Positions 13,395 through 28,400 of a stretch of 64,000 bases of DNA are shown here, piece after piece. Both the position numbers and the translations under genes were made by a program. Numbering within the stretch: the first letter of the stretch is position 1; each line of letters begins with the position of its first letter. The DNA comes from Gymnorhina tibicen (Eukaryota; Chordata; Aves; Passeriformes; Artamidae). The notes beneath the pieces were generated by a model. The model was not told the DNA's origin. It made no database searches and was given only the letters and a program-made list of their open reading frames with translations. The stretch is from the NCBI GenBank assembly GCA_013399875.1, contig VXAZ01000263.1:125262-189261 (forward strand), given 5' to 3'.

Positions 13395-16300
13395 TGTTTC
13401 TTGTGACAGCAGCTGGGAGAGGTGGTAAAACCATGCATTTCCCTTTGTTTGGGCTATGATTTCAGAACACAACCAGTTGTGGACATCAGCATCATGACAT
13501 CTCTCTTCCAGCTGCAGCAGGAAAACTTGCAAGCACCAGGACTGCATTCCAAATCATTTACAAGTGTATAGGATAAGGGGAAAAACAACCTCCCTCCTCC
13601 AAGCCTGATAGTTATAATTTGAAATTCAGTGAAAGGAATACTTGATGTTAATATTATTTACGAAAAACAACCCATGGTTATACTTTCCAGTTGTATAAAG
13701 AACCATCCTATTTCCACTGCTTTGCATCCCAAATGACTTCCCGATTATTACCTCACACCAAACATTGCTCTTAAATACTAAATTTCCATCACAAGAACAT
13801 GTGTGCTTCTTTCACAGAGATAATTACCACATGCATTGCAGCGTCATTCCCTCTGAAGGAAACCATCAATACACTTGAGAAGCTTGTTGAACGGAGTCAT
13901 TTCCACTTTTGCTATGCACTACATATAGCACAGCCTTATTTTCTGGCTGTAACTGAAAGCGGATTTTTAAATGTTACCATGTGGGATTCTTGTAATCTTT
14001 CCTAGAGAACAGGATTGCAAGAACTACAACCTTCATCTTAGAAGCTGGAAACTAACAAAAGGGTTCTCCTAGAACAATAAAAGCCAAGTGATTACAACCC
14101 TTATACTCCATTTCCTACACACAAGACAGAGTTAGAGTGTTCACATTACAATAGAAATTCTCTGCATTTCAACAGTAGGATCCTTCTGAAACATTAAGAA
14201 ACACTTTTTTTGTTTCCAATAACCTCCACTTAGTTCAAAATTGAACCAAAACTATTACACATATAAATATTCAAAAGCTTTTACAGCCTCATCTAAAATC
14301 TAACATGAGGGAAGAAAAATGTTGGGCCATTCATTACAAAGGATTTCTGTCATCAAAGGGGCATGAATCCATCTTGAACAAATCCACCTTTAACTGTCAG
14401 GTAGACAAGGATACTCTCAAATACTTAGCAATTATGAAGCAGAGTAACTTTGTCCTTTCCCTTTTCCTCTGTATGATAATGTACCAGACAGCATCAGTAT
14501 TGCCATGATCTCTCAAGGCAGGGAACTACCTCTTAAAAGTTACTGGAGGAAAAGCCTTTTTTTTCAAATTAGGAACTGTTTGCTGCATACTCTTCTTTCT
14601 TTCTTTTTTTTTTTTTTTTAAAGGAGAGTCACATGAACACACAGGAAATACATCTGCAGCAAATGAAAATATCTGCTCCTGGACCTGGGCCTGATGCCAA
14701 AACAAAGCATCAGAACTTGGACTGAGAATCTGAGACCAAAGCAGAAGCAGAGATGTCCACTAACACTGGTATTGTATGCTCACCCTGTAAGGAACAGCAC
14801 TTCATTCTTAAAAGTAATGGTACTTTCATACTGAAGAATGATAGCTAACCAAAAGAGTCAAAACCAATTTTGACCTGCTGTACGTCATACAGTCTGACCA
14901 AAAAAAGACTTCAAAGGCACATGAACCATCTGATTACATACAGTAGGACATTAAACAGAGATACCATAAAAATAATACTGAAACTACTGTGGAAAAGAAT
15001 TCTATGGACAAGGAAGTAGCAAACACTGATGAGCTGAGCTTTACCCACAAGCATTAGTGATTTATTACAAAACAGCTGCACTGGGACATTTAAACCAATT
15101 CCCCAACCCCATCCCCCCCTGCACTTCTAGTTGTCTGTTACTAGTTGGAAAGAGACTCTCCGTTCTACTTCCCTGCTTGGCATTTAGCACCATTCTCCAC
15201 CCACACAGCCTACTCAAAATGGCACCCACACTGGAAATTTCACGCTTTTCAACTCCTATTTTCCATCTGTATCAAATTCCACAACATTCCAGCTGCAATT
15301 CCAGAAGTCAGCTAAATTTATTGTCTTCATGCTTACTTTGCTGTTCAAGCTCATTCTCCTCTTTCTTCTTTTGCCCTCCTATTAAGCAAGTTGAGTAGTT
15401 TAAACAGCAGCATACCCCATGGAGGTTAAAAGTTAACATCCAAAATGCAACATTTGAAGGAACAAATAAACAGAGCAAAAACAACTGAAAAAGTGAATGT
15501 TGGCTAGTTCCTGCATTCAACTTTCACTGAAGTTCAGATTTCATGAGGCAAGTGTCCCAAAGGTTTCACAGCTCTGGAACATGCAGAATTCCTCTAATAT
15601 GGGAATGTGCTTTATCCTTTATCTATAGGTATAATTAAAAAAAAAAAAGATAATTGAAATCAGAGATAGCAGTTCAATTTGGTATGCAAACTGCAAGAAA
15701 AAGCAGCTCTCTCAGGACCATCTTCTCTATTCCTGCACCAACTGGCAGACACTATGCTGCTAAACAACAAAACTGAGCACCTCTCTCATTCCCCATGGTC
15801 TGCCTGTATACGGTGCCAGCTCCTGTCAGGGATCATGTATCCCACAAATGCCTTCCATGGGCATCCAATTGAAAGCACATGCATGCAGTTACCTTATCAG
15901 GGGCTGCTTGCTCCTCACAAAAGCCATCTGCTCATGCTCCTTTGTTACAGAGCAGTAGTGCTGAGGACAGTAACTTGGGAGACTTCTTGCCAGCCAGTGG
16001 GAAGTGAGGAAGTTCTCTTGGAAGTGCACTTTGCCACAGCTAAGTGAATAGAAGCAGCTCATGTTTTTCAAAAGTTTAGGAACAGATATGCAGCAGACTA
16101 GCAATATGGTGCTAAGTATTCAGGCTTTCTACATTTTTCTTATCTGTGGTTTGCTCAAAGATCCATCACCCATGAAATAAATGGATTCATTTTGAAATGA
16201 GCTGAGAAGTTTTGTTCCAAGAAATACTTAACTCATGCTGGTGGAAGACTGCAGAGTTTTAGAGGAAGAGTTCTCTGGAGCAGTTCTCAATGGACAAGGC

Positions 16301-16564
16301 TGTGTTGGCCTTGGAGGGGGGCAGAGTGCAGAACTGCAGACACAAACAGATGTGAGAGCTCTTTTCTGTTCCTGTTTTTAAGAAAATCATAGGATTACAA
16401 CTGAACTGACCTGTGAAATCAGCAAGTAAGAAAATACAAGACGAGCACCCCAGCCCAGGCAACCTATTTACAAGCTCTTTCAAAGTTATGCAGTCAGGAA
16501 ATGGAGACAGACCTGTTTGAAAAGATCTTAGAAATAGCACAACTATACAATCCATCTCTATTAA

Positions 16565-16586
16565 TAACCATATGTTAATATGGTTA
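16565..16586. repeat. Perfect inverted repeat, 9-base arms
   Basis: TAACCATAT (16,565-16,573) and ATATGGTTA (16,578-16,586) pair perfectly around the four-base loop GTTA. It is isolated and AT-rich, with no known function, and is plausibly chance. Confidence 0.6.
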
Positions 16587-19060
16587 CACTACAGGAATTT
16601 GAATAGGCCTTGACTTTAACATGAAGGAAATTTGTTTCTAACTTTATTTTCTCGGGTCCAACACTCACTTTGCTGTGACAGTTTGCATTCATGTTTATAG
16701 CACTTCTTTCCAATACTAAAGTGCCCAGTAAACAGGCTCAGTCCAGGAAGAAAGTGGTATATCCAGTCTCCACAATAGCAAGCAACTGTTTCATCACAAT
16801 CCACAGTGGACATGCTGCATTGCCCATTCCAGCAGACTTCTGTGGATCTGGATGCTTCTGTGTGATGCAACACCTTAGCTTTGCATATTCAGTTGTATGA
16901 AAATGTCATCCACAAGGGTGAAAAAGGCCCTTCAGTGCCTCTGATGCTGAAGGACTCACACTGGCACCAGGAAATACTGAACAGAAGTATATGCCCACTG
17001 AAGAAACCAATATATTTTCAATATCTTTATTACACATAAAAAGAATGCAGTAAGCATTGAGCATTGAGAAGGTTCCCAGGATACTCCAGTGAACGCCTTT
17101 TTCAGATTACATTTTCCATCTGACTTGACCTGATACCAAATTGATCTGAAATAATCAGAGCCAGGAGGTTTTGCACAGTGAAGTTCTTACACCGTGGCTG
17201 ACACCATTGCTTGTCAGTCCACTACTAGCATGCATTCCAGCTGCTGCAAGCCCACAGCAGTGCTGCACCCAAGAAAGGGGCTCCAGACAAATGCTATGTA
17301 GAAAAGTGAGCTCAGTTCTCCTGCTTATTCCTTGTCATTAGACGTGCTGGTAATGAATCCAAAGCCCTGTGAAAACACAGAGTCAAGCCCATCCACAGAA
17401 ATGTCCTTAGTCATAGTTAAGTCTCTTGTTTCCTATTCAAAATTATCAATACAGTATCTCCTATTCATCAGGGGTACAATTTCATAATCTAGTTCAGGGA
17501 ACAGAGAGATCAGCACTTCTGCCTATGACTGACATGGGAAATTAGGGGGGCTAAGCAGGAAGAAAACAGACAGTGTAGAAGTAAAATCTTCCCCAGAACA
17601 TTTCTTCAGGAAACATCAGTTGGAACCTGGTAGGGACCATTTAAAGTCTGGTTTTTGTGGAGTAAAATATTTTTTCCAGCTTTAAAAAAGAATGATTAAC
17701 AGAAACCCAATATGGTATATGAAACTTCTTTTTCTATCTTATTTGTCCTTCCAAGCTTTCCAGTTACCAATATGCAAGGTTAAAGGAAGAGAGCTCATGA
17801 ATCTGTGTGGGCAGTAGGAGCTAAGATTACAACTGAACCACTGTATTTACTTTTCTGTGATATGCACAATGTCACTATCACACTGTAAGCAAAGGCCTCT
17901 GGGGAGCAGAGAAGAAAAGGGCATGGAAGAAAAAAACAACAGTGACAGAAACAAAGGGCAGACCTTACTTCTATGCCTTTTTTAATACTTCAAAGTGGAT
18001 TTAGATTTTTATTGAAGTTCACTTCCAAATAGTTTAATTCTTTATTGCCAAGTCTATCATCCATTATTTTAAAAAAGTTTTCTTTGATGGGCAATTATTT
18101 CCCTCTTGTCCCTTGCAGAGTTAATGTAAAATAGGTTTTACTAAAGTCACGAACAAGACAAACTGAGAATGCCAGTGAGAATTTGACAGACTCAAGATCT
18201 TAGTTAACTGTGCAGTTTAAAAGCATATAAAGAAAATGAGATGCACTTTAAACAAGGTATTTTCTTATCAGTGTAAAAATTAGCCATGATCCTATTCATG
18301 CCTCTATGATATCATTATGGAGAAGACTGGGCAAATACAGGAATACACCACCCTCAGGATACAAGTAAGCCTCCTCACTTAAAAAAAAAAAGTAAAACTC
18401 TGCATAATGATGATTTCCATCCTTACATAATTTGTATATTTGTGAAAAAAAGTTTGCTCATCTTTTGATGAGTAAAGGTTTTGATTTCAAACATTGATTA
18501 ACATCAGTGGTTTGAAGTCTGTAAGGGGGTTCTTCAAAATTTAATTTTAATGATGAATACAGTCTTGAGTTCTCATGCCAATGTAATGTAGAGCAAGGAC
18601 ACACTATCACCATGAGTTTTTATAAATACATGGCTTTCATGTCATGGTTTGTGACACTACTAGTCACTGTTGGTCTAGACTTGTTCCCACTTAGTTTCTT
18701 TTATTTTCCTCCCCCACTCACCCTTTGGTAATAACCATGACTGTCACGACTATTTAAGAAGACCATTTCTTTCTCTTACATCAGATGTACACGGAGAAGA
18801 TGAAACTGACTCATTTGGCTGGATGGGTAAACTTTATGCCAAAAAGAGAAAAAAGTCAGAGAAATTGGACCAGTTTTATTTTTAGGCAGTCCCCAGTGTC
18901 CACTTTAAAAACAAAATCCATTGAGAATTACGACCAAGTTACATTTAAGAAAGCTTATCTATGGAAAAAACTGAAACCAAACATATCCACTTTATAAGGA
19001 CAAAGTTCTGCCTGTATGAACAAGATGTGAGAAGTTGCCGAAGTTTGCTTTTCTTGTCCT

Positions 19061-19109
19061 CACACACACATACACACTCACACACACACACATATATATA
19101 CACACACAG
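19061..19109 (+). repeat. (CA)n/(TA)n compound microsatellite
   Basis: A CA dinucleotide run interrupted by single T-for-C changes, with a short TATATA core around 19,093-19,100 and GAGAGA at its right edge. It is probably length-polymorphic. Confidence 0.9.
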
Positions 19110-22100
19110 AGAGACCCCAAACAATTTCCCACGAAATCATGCACATTTTTCAAACACACATTTTTACATTTCTGCTGCTAACCACCCTTGAAAAATTACC
19201 CTTATTTTAGCAACACACTTGGACAAAGATGAAGCTTAAGCATATATAAATACTTCTAAAATGAGAGAATGAATAGAGCACTAAACAGAGAAAGTGATTA
19301 AGCACAACTGAAGATATAAATCCACAAAACCAAGCAAATTTGACAATTTAGAAGACAATCTGGAGAGCCACATTTTACATTTTGGTTTAAACCAAGACAG
19401 TCCCACTGATGTCACTTTACTCTAGTTTTATACTTCTCCTGAAAATGGCTCAATATACTTGAAAAATAAGACCACCTTTAAAAAAAAAGCCTTGAGAACA
19501 TGTAAAATTAAATATCACAGACTATGTGATAATTAAATGCTTCATGCAATACAGTGAAACATTAGTCATAATTAGTGCCAATGGTTTTCCTGTTTTGACT
19601 CTACAAACTTGTCATTCTGAAAAATAACATCAGCTGAGTGAAAACCAAATCTACGTAATGTTACTTGTCCTCCTACAAGCCTGTAGTAATTTCACCAAAA
19701 AGAATGCTACTGCATTTTTCTACTGTTTTTTGGGCTAATCTGACATCATTATTTCCAAGATTAAATTAAAATCCCACTAAAATACATTAGAATTGCACAA
19801 GTGAGATCCAAACAAGATTTCACATAACTGTGTTTTTGGGTGGGTACACCACTTCATAGAAGAGCTGTAACTGCAGCTAATTGATTAGATTCTAAATTAT
19901 TGCCAAAATTATGACTAATTCTTATCCTACTTCTTATTCATAAGCATCTTATACAGAGTATTTTAATATTTTAAATTTTGGCTAGCAGGCCCAATTAAAA
20001 AAAAGAAAACAAGTCTCATGACATTTTTGTGTTCTACTCCGCGGAAGAAGGAGTTACAGTCAATTATTCACAAAGAATATCAAAGTTTTTGAGCTCAAAA
20101 CTCCTTTCCCAGGCACTGCTTCCAGTATTCAGTCAAGTTTCACTATTTCAGCAAACAAGCATTCTTTCAAAGGAAACTGCAACTTCTCCAAAGCCAAACA
20201 GAGCAGCCTCTCAAAGTGAAAATGCAGAAAGCCTGAGTGAGCATCAATGTACAGTATCTTGTAAGGGAAGCTGAACTGACTGACAGATAAGCTATGCAAG
20301 TAATTGGGAATAGACCAAGTGCTACTTGCACAGGCAGTGAAGAACACACATTTCTTTCTGACAAAAATAAATATCTTCTGAGTAAATACCGTTTAGTTTT
20401 AGCTGTGGTACCTAGCAGGAAGGGTTCAGAAACTCTGGAAAGTGTGATAAACAAATGCATTTCATTTAACCATCAAGTCTGAAGTCTCAATTCTTCCAAA
20501 ACCATGAACACATGAGAGCCCTTTAAAATAAAATCCCAGGGTGATGTTTGCATAATGTCAGTGAAACCAAGGCATTTAACTACAGCCACAAGCCTGTATT
20601 TTTAAACAGATTTCAATCTCAACTTATTGTTTACAGCATATTTTCTCTGATTGCTCTTTCTGATTATTTTACCTCATCTTTGATTCCTTTCTTCCTCCTT
20701 CAGAGGTCATTGATACAACTGCATATGAAGATAACAGCCTTCTGCTAGCTCTGCCCTTACACAGTAACACAAGAGGACCTGCAATTAAACACATTTTCCA
20801 TTTATATAATCACTACATTTGAAGATGTTTAAAAGGTTTTATTTACTGTCCAAATTGTCTTATTTCTGAGTAGGTTACTTGCTGTATTTCTGCTTTTTGG
20901 CTCAACCAACTACATCCTTCACAGGCTTTGCTGCTCAGTAATCAGGTTAAATAGAGTTAAAATCCAACTGGCATAACTTAGCCAAGTGGAAGGAAAAAAA
21001 ATAAATATGGAAGGCCAGTGAGTAAAGGGAAGCAAGTCCACGAGAAAATATTTTTGGCCTTGACCAAAGGGAAAAAAAAAGGAGAGATGCATGTTATGAT
21101 TTTTTTCCTTTTACAAAGTGTTCCACATTTTTAAAATATTTGAACTGGCATGCACTCTTGTCACACACACCACGGTACTTACCATGCTCTTTTTTAAAAG
21201 TGCAGATCTGCCTATTTCTATACAAGTCAAACCACCTATCATTTCAGTGCCAGTAAGTTAAAGTAGATACTCCACATGGGCAGGACACTGAACTAGTACA
21301 GGAACAGACATTCCACTGTAGAACTGTACACTTTATGAACTGTAGACTTTATTATGTCACAAGGCTGTGCAAGATTATGAAATTGGGTTGAAAAGCCTTG
21401 CAAGTGAGGTCTCTTTGAGCTTAAGAGTGGCCGAATGTACCTTTAATCAGGGTTTACAAAGTGAGTTACTCCTGCCATTACACTGCTGTAGCTGACCACA
21501 GAGTTATGAAGAAGAAAGGCAGAGAGAATTCCCACACATCCCTAGAAGTTGCATTGTGATTGTACAAAAACTGGGACAAAATTACTACACTTCGCTTCTG
21601 TTTGTCACCAAAAGGATAAAGCTCTCTGAATATATCAGCTTTCTGCTTTAAAGCACACATCTCCTTCAGAAGATGACTTCTAAGATGAACGAAGAGATGA
21701 GTCTTTTGGATGTCCTGAGCCAAGCTTCAGCCATTCCTTCCAGCACATAGACTTTGTCCCCTGGAAGCTGTACAGTCTCTCCAGCTGTATTAGACAGTGA
21801 AGCCAAACAGCAAAGTAGCAATTCTGTCAGGTCCACACAAACAGTGTGTGGACAGTCTTGCTGAAGCTCTGACAGAAGTCCAAAGCCAATTTATATAGCA
21901 CAGAAGAACTGAGGAGTTAATGAATCTATATTATTCTCCTTCAATCTGACAATATTTAAGTATGCTACACGTGAAAAATAAACAGGCCAAGGCATGTACC
22001 TACAGAAAAAGTGAAATATTTGTTTAAAACTAACCTCAGAAAACCAGGCACAAGCAGAGGAAAGCGTTCAAGGATTTTGGAAATAGCAGGCAACTCTGCA

Positions 22101-22370
22101 TCTCAATGCACCTTCAAAAAGAGAAACCTTCACATTCAGTAAGTTTTCCGAAATTACCAAATATCTACTTTTATGAGATCAGCCTGCCTTTTCAAAGACT
22201 CATGAACAGGCACCTAATCAGATCACTACTCTGCTTTCAAAATTCTGGATACATTGCCTATAGGTGAAAGAAAAACACATGCAAAAAATTTTCAAGAATC
22301 AGGACTTTCCTACTTCCTCCACACTTTCTTTGTAAGTTTGGACAAAACCACCAAATATTAAAAACTCAGT

Positions 22371-22396
22371 TTATTATTATTTATTATTATTATTTT
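22371..22396 (+). repeat. (TTA)n microsatellite
   Basis: A trinucleotide run of TTA with one unit shifted by an extra T. It is a short simple repeat. A second similar run, (ATT)n, lies at about 25,949-25,962. Confidence 0.85.
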
Positions 22397-25299
22397 TATT
22401 CCTTTCTACCAGGACTGAGTAAAGCATGACACAATCTCCACACTGCTGACACATAAGAATATTAACAATATTTCTTGTGAAAACTAGCATTTAGACTCTC
22501 CTCTCATAAGGAGAAAGCCAAAAAAAAAAAAAGGCAAACTTGACAATTAGGGACAATATAAGCAATACTATAAACTCTGTCTTTTATTCCTATCTACATT
22601 GAAAAACTTAAGAGAAATTTTCACTTAATGTGGCAGACTGAGTACCAACTACGTACTGTACCTGGTACCAAAATTATACAGCTGTTGAGAGATACAAGGC
22701 TTTAATCATAAATATTTAATTCCTTAAAAGGTGAGCACTGTGACACAGTCTGGTTATTTTCACAAAAGCAGGATAAAACCTATGAGCAACATGGATTACT
22801 GGTAGGTAGGTAGAAAAATTGAAATGTTCATCATCAGTTCTGATGAAGTAAGAGTTTGAGAAGAATTGAGCTACACAAGAAGACATTTTTTGTTATCCCC
22901 TATAGTACTGCGCTATTTCAAGAAAAGCTGTAAAATACCAGACCCTTTGTAAAAAGCCAAGAATAACAGAAAGGAGAGAGGAAAATACTGGCACAACAGG
23001 CTTGAAAGCCAGTATAGCTGGTTTTGCATTTACCAGCAAGTGAATGGTAACTGAACAAAATAAAAACACAGGGAAATAAATCTGCAGAGCAAAAAAACCC
23101 AAACCCAAACCGAAATAAAATCACGTTCCTAGTAATTAAAATCTACTTTTGTGCGGTTTGATACCAGGGTCACAGTGTTCTGCTGGACAACTGCTGACTG
23201 TCTAAACAATGGGGGCATCCATGTAGAACTGGATACATTGAAAACTACACAGGAAAATGAAAGAAATTGAGCACAAGAGATTAATTCAAGCTTCACTTCA
23301 TTATTAGTTTTATTTTGACCTCTTTATATTTCACTGGACACAACACGCCTTAATTTGAAACTTAATGGAAACAAATGTTATATTCTCCCACACAACAGAA
23401 TTAATAATGTAAAAGCACATTTCGATGTAGTATTCACTGCTGTTCAAAATATTACTTCTTGATGCTTTAAAATGAATACTTTCAAAGGGCAAAAATCACT
23501 TATTCCTCTCCCCAGAAATCTGATTCACTGGTTTTAATTTTCCTCTCAAAAAAAAAAAAAAGTCTTGTAATGAGGTAGAAAAATAGTCACCAATTGCATT
23601 ATAGAGTGAGAAACTGATGCAAAAATCTTATAAGCTCAGTCTGAGAATAACTGAATGCTCTGAAGTATGCAGCAAATAATTACAAATACCAAATGCATTC
23701 AGTTTGTGTTTGAAAATGGCCTATGCAAAAGGTCAAAAATTACTCAGTTCTATTAAAATAGTGACTTGCCTGACAAAATACATGGTTTACTTTTCAGTGT
23801 GGAAAAAATAACTTATTTTAAATAAAGGTAAGTAAGCAGAGGGAAAAAAAAACCCCAACTTGTTTACTCTAGCAGTCAAAGACAAAAAGTTCCTGTCATT
23901 GCTCACAAACAAAATATCAGCAGAAATTGAAACATACAGGAAACACAAGATACACCACAAATTCACAGTCAAGGAGTCAAGCAGTACAAAAAGTTGTCTT
24001 GTTTTAGAAGGATGAACAAGAATACTGGAAGCCACAATGAATGGCACAGAAGAAGAAATTTAAGCAAATAAATCATCATGCTTAAGCTATGATTTCCTAG
24101 CACTGCATAATTCCCATTTAAGACACTCTCACTCAAGTGAAAACATCATTTTCTGAAAGAAAAGCCTCTATGACAGCATCTCATCTGACTATTTCAATTA
24201 AAGCTGCTAGCAATATAGTTCAAATCTCCACTAACTGAGCTTATTTTGACTTGCAGAAGCACAGAAGTCTTTTCCATGCTAAACCGTGTTCAATAGACAC
24301 AGGCTTGTTTCCTGTCAAAGCGCAACTCCTACTCCAGAGAAAGATGGCAATGAAAAGTCCCTGGGAGTATTTTACAGTCATTTACCACAAGCTGAAAAAC
24401 TTAGAAATTTTGGCGAAAAAAGAGCTATTTGAATGGAAAAGAACAAAACATCCTAATTATCCAGTCAAACGAGAAATCCCAGTTGTATTTTGGCAAGATA
24501 TGAAATAGAATGTTGGAGTTAAAGATTGTTTTATCAGACTGAGATTGGGAAGAACTGAGATCGTGGCACTCAAAAGGAACAGAGAGATAATAAAAAAAAA
24601 AGAAAAAATTGATATAGACATTGATTTTTTTTTATGCTATTGCACAGATGGAGCAAATTCAAGAGGTAGTACTAAAATGACAGGACTTAGTTAAAGCCTT
24701 TGCACCTGCTCTGGCAGATGGATGCAATTAATAACAGAAAAGAAACAGAAGAACACTCCCTGAGGGGTGGGTTGTTTTAAAATTAAGCTGACACACTTTT
24801 TTAATACAATATATTAAGGCGGAGATGTGTTTTGAAGTGGGCTGTCTAGTTTACAGCAAACGAACTCATTAGTGAGGTGTGTAAACAAACACAGGCCTGG
24901 CCCCACAATTAGTTTTCATACTCATTCTGCAAACAAGGAATGCATTTTCTAATTACTCATAGGCAAATGGATGTGCTATATTTTGCAAGGGAAACAATAT
25001 CATACTTAAGTAGAGGAAAGATTTGAAAATGTGAGCACAAGAGCCATACTCAGTTAAATTCTTGCTCTTTCAAGACTTCACTCCTCAAGAAGCCAGTTGA
25101 AAACAATTTCATTATTTGAAGCCCAACCAAAATTAACAAAGATGAAACATCTCGTGTTACACTGTGTAGATGTATGTGTGTATATTTATATGCATACAAA
25201 CTCCCACTATATCTGTCTAGTTACTACAGCCACAATGACCTAGGCACACCATGAAGTGTGGTAGTAAATTATTAAGATACTGCCGAGTAGTTTTGGCCC

Positions 25300-25495
25300 A
25301 TGTCAGCTGGTGTTCTCCCAAACAAATCCCAGGGAGGTTCAGGGCCAGCACAGGTCAGGGATCACTACTTGGATGTGGGGGTGTGAGGGGGTGGTGAGGG
25401 TGGTGTAATTTCAGGAAGGATGGTGGTGACCATCCCCGTGCCAGCCTACCCGGCCTCAGGGCCCAAGAGCAGTGGCTGGCTCATTTTATTTACAG
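25300..25495. other. GC-rich patch with G-run tract
   Basis: About 200 bases that are clearly more GC-rich than the AT-rich flanks. They include G runs at 25,377-25,381, 25,387-25,391 and 25,398-25,400 followed by GG, close to a G-quadruplex pattern but lacking a full fourth run. CpG is sparse, so this is not a CpG island. It may be an old repeat fragment or a regulatory element. I cannot name it. Confidence 0.4.
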
Positions 25496-28400
25496 GTACA
25501 GACAGAGCTAAATTTAGCTTGTCTTTCCAAATCAAGGATAAAAAGAGGATTTAATTACTCAGCAGAGGGAACTAATACAGCAACACTGTATTATTATCAG
25601 TTGTACTGGATCAGCCTGCTGGAGCAATGATGGATCTTTACAGTGTACAGAAACGTGGAAAGGCAGTCCTTTTTCTTTTCTTGCAGTAGTTCAACAGCAA
25701 ACTGGGTTAAAACTGTTACACTATTCACAATTCATGTGTGGAAAGAATATTTTTTCATTTCTAGAAAGCAGTTACAAAAATTTTTTAAAAGTAAGCTTGA
25801 GTGCTTGATGACTATGAAAAACATAATCTAAGTAAATAGATGAAAAATAGCAGTAGCCAAATTAACTAGATAATAATCTGACAATAAACGGCCACTCTCA
25901 TCACAAATTTTCTCTAAGTAATTACCCACTAAGGCAGGAAAAGCATCTATTATTATTATTATACCAACTTAAATTATCAGTAAGAGAATATTGAGTGTCA
26001 CAGGTGATTGGTTTTGCTTTCCCTCAGTTTGCTACAATAAAACCCAGGTAAGTACATTGCAATCTATTTTTAAAATTACCCATGATGGTGGCTTTCAGCT
26101 TATAAACCCTTTTCTTTAAATTTTGCTTTAGATCTAAAGATCCTAGCATCCTTGAGGGCATGCAAAATAATAACATGGAAGTGTTTTCCATTTGCTCCAC
26201 TTTAATATTCTTAACAATTATTACAGGTGATTATGCAATAATTGGATATGGGAGAAGAAGGGTACTCATAAGATACTGTATGTATCTAGAATGGGCTAGC
26301 CAAAATGTATTTAAGTAAATAGTCCTGGAACTTCAGAGTTATCTGTTGTTACAATAATTATCTTTTCTCTTTTTTTGTTGTTTTTGTTTGCTTAGGTTGT
26401 GGTGTGGGGGTTTCCTATTTGTTGTTTCTGTTTGACGTCTTTTTGGTTTTTTGTTCTTATGTACAGAACAGATGAAGGTAGGACACCAAAATACCAGCAG
26501 GCTCCAGTGGCCCTTGCAGCTTCAGCTTCCCTGCAAGGAGGGACCAGCTCGTTTTTGCTGGGGTATTGCACATGCTGAGAAGAGGGTGACCTCGTCAGAG
26601 CTCAGCCACTAAACCACTGCCTGACACTGCACCACAGAATGCTACACCCCCATGAACAGCTGCCTTTTCATCACATAGTACACATTCAGTCAAGACACCA
26701 ATAGATTAATTTGAAAGTTTAAGGATGCTGGGATAGCCAGGATATTGTGTTACAATTAGGAATAAGTCTCTTCACATTCAATTTTTGAAATCGATTACTT
26801 AATTTTTACAGGCATTGCTACCATATCCCTTAACTCAGCATATTTTATACTATATTAACCTTATCTTATTTATGTTGCTATAAATAGAACCCACATCTGA
26901 CTTCTTCATTGTTCTTATGTTTCAGTATATTTGGGTACAAAGCCACTTGTACCACAGCAAAAAACACACAAATGACAAAAACTCCCACACTACATGCACT
27001 GACTGACTGCAGAAAATCAATAATATTTTAATAGCTGGTGAACAAAAAAAACCAAACCAAAACATCTCTCTTGCTTCCAACAACTGTCAATTGCTCTTTG
27101 ATGGAACTCATTCAAGAGAACCAACATAAAGTTTCATTCATAAGGCTGTCTAATAACTCCAGAAGAATGAGAGTCACCAAGAAAGTAAAAAAAAAACCAA
27201 ACAACCAAAAAACCTCCATAAAAACAAAAACACAACAAAACCCCAACCAGTTAACAGACCGTAAAATACTACAATGGAAAAATGTAACTGTTAGCTTAAT
27301 CTTTTCTGTTTTCTCCCTACCAAGCAGCTGGGCTTTTCAAGAAGTCACATGATTTTGCTTTTCAGTAAAATGCTCAGACCTGAAATCCCTACTTTACAAA
27401 GGGACTTAAGAGTTCAATACAAGGCTTCTTTTACACTGTCTTGATTCTTTTATGATATCCTGACTCCCAATCACCTTCACTCCACAATTTTCACTACAGA
27501 ATTTTACCAAATCCTGTATGACATCCAAATGTTGTCATCATTACATGACTGATTAGTACCTTGACTAGGCTGAGGATCACTCTCATGTAACATACGATTC
27601 TCAAGATCCGGTGCCTCAGATTTACCTTGCTTTACTCTGCAGTGTTTTCATAGAGTGATTAAATCACAGATCCAAACTGTCATATTCTTTAGTATAACAA
27701 CAAGTAAAATAAACGTTCAGTTGGAAAGCTTGTAAGTAAAAGAGATCTGTGGAGTCATTTGTACATACACAATTTTTGGACCTTAGACACCAAATTTACG
27801 TATGTACCTTACATACAGCCCAAACAGAAAAATGCTCTTTCCTAGAGAATTAAAGTACCTGACCTAGGTTTTTGCATTGAAACACCTTGTGGTCTCTCAG
27901 TGGATCCATACATAGCAGGTTAGCTTCTTGGTTGAGCCTATGAGAGAGCCTGAAGCTGGGCAGTAGGAATACCTGGACATTAACACAGTGCTGCTGGCCT
28001 GTATCAAAATACTCCAGGTGGACAGTGCCTTCAGCGACCACCCTTAATCCTTATGCACCCCACAGATCCAGCGGGCAAGCTAAGTCTTTAACTGCTAACA
28101 AGACATGCCTTGAACTTCAAACACAGCAGCTGTTTGCTCCTCTCCTCTCAGCCTCACCTCTCAGCTGTCTTCTGTCAAATGGCCTTGTCACTCCGTGTGC
28201 TGGAAGCCACAAAAGCAGCGCTGTGTCTTGTCGTCCTTCCACAGCGCAGCTGACGGAATCCTGACCCATCTCTAACAGCCTTGATGCTGAAGCCATAGGT
28301 ATTTCTCCCACCTGCTCTCCCAGCTGGCTCGCTTCCAGTGCACTCACATGACCCTCTGAGGGCTGCAATTCGTAGAATATCTGTACCTACTGTACAGCAC

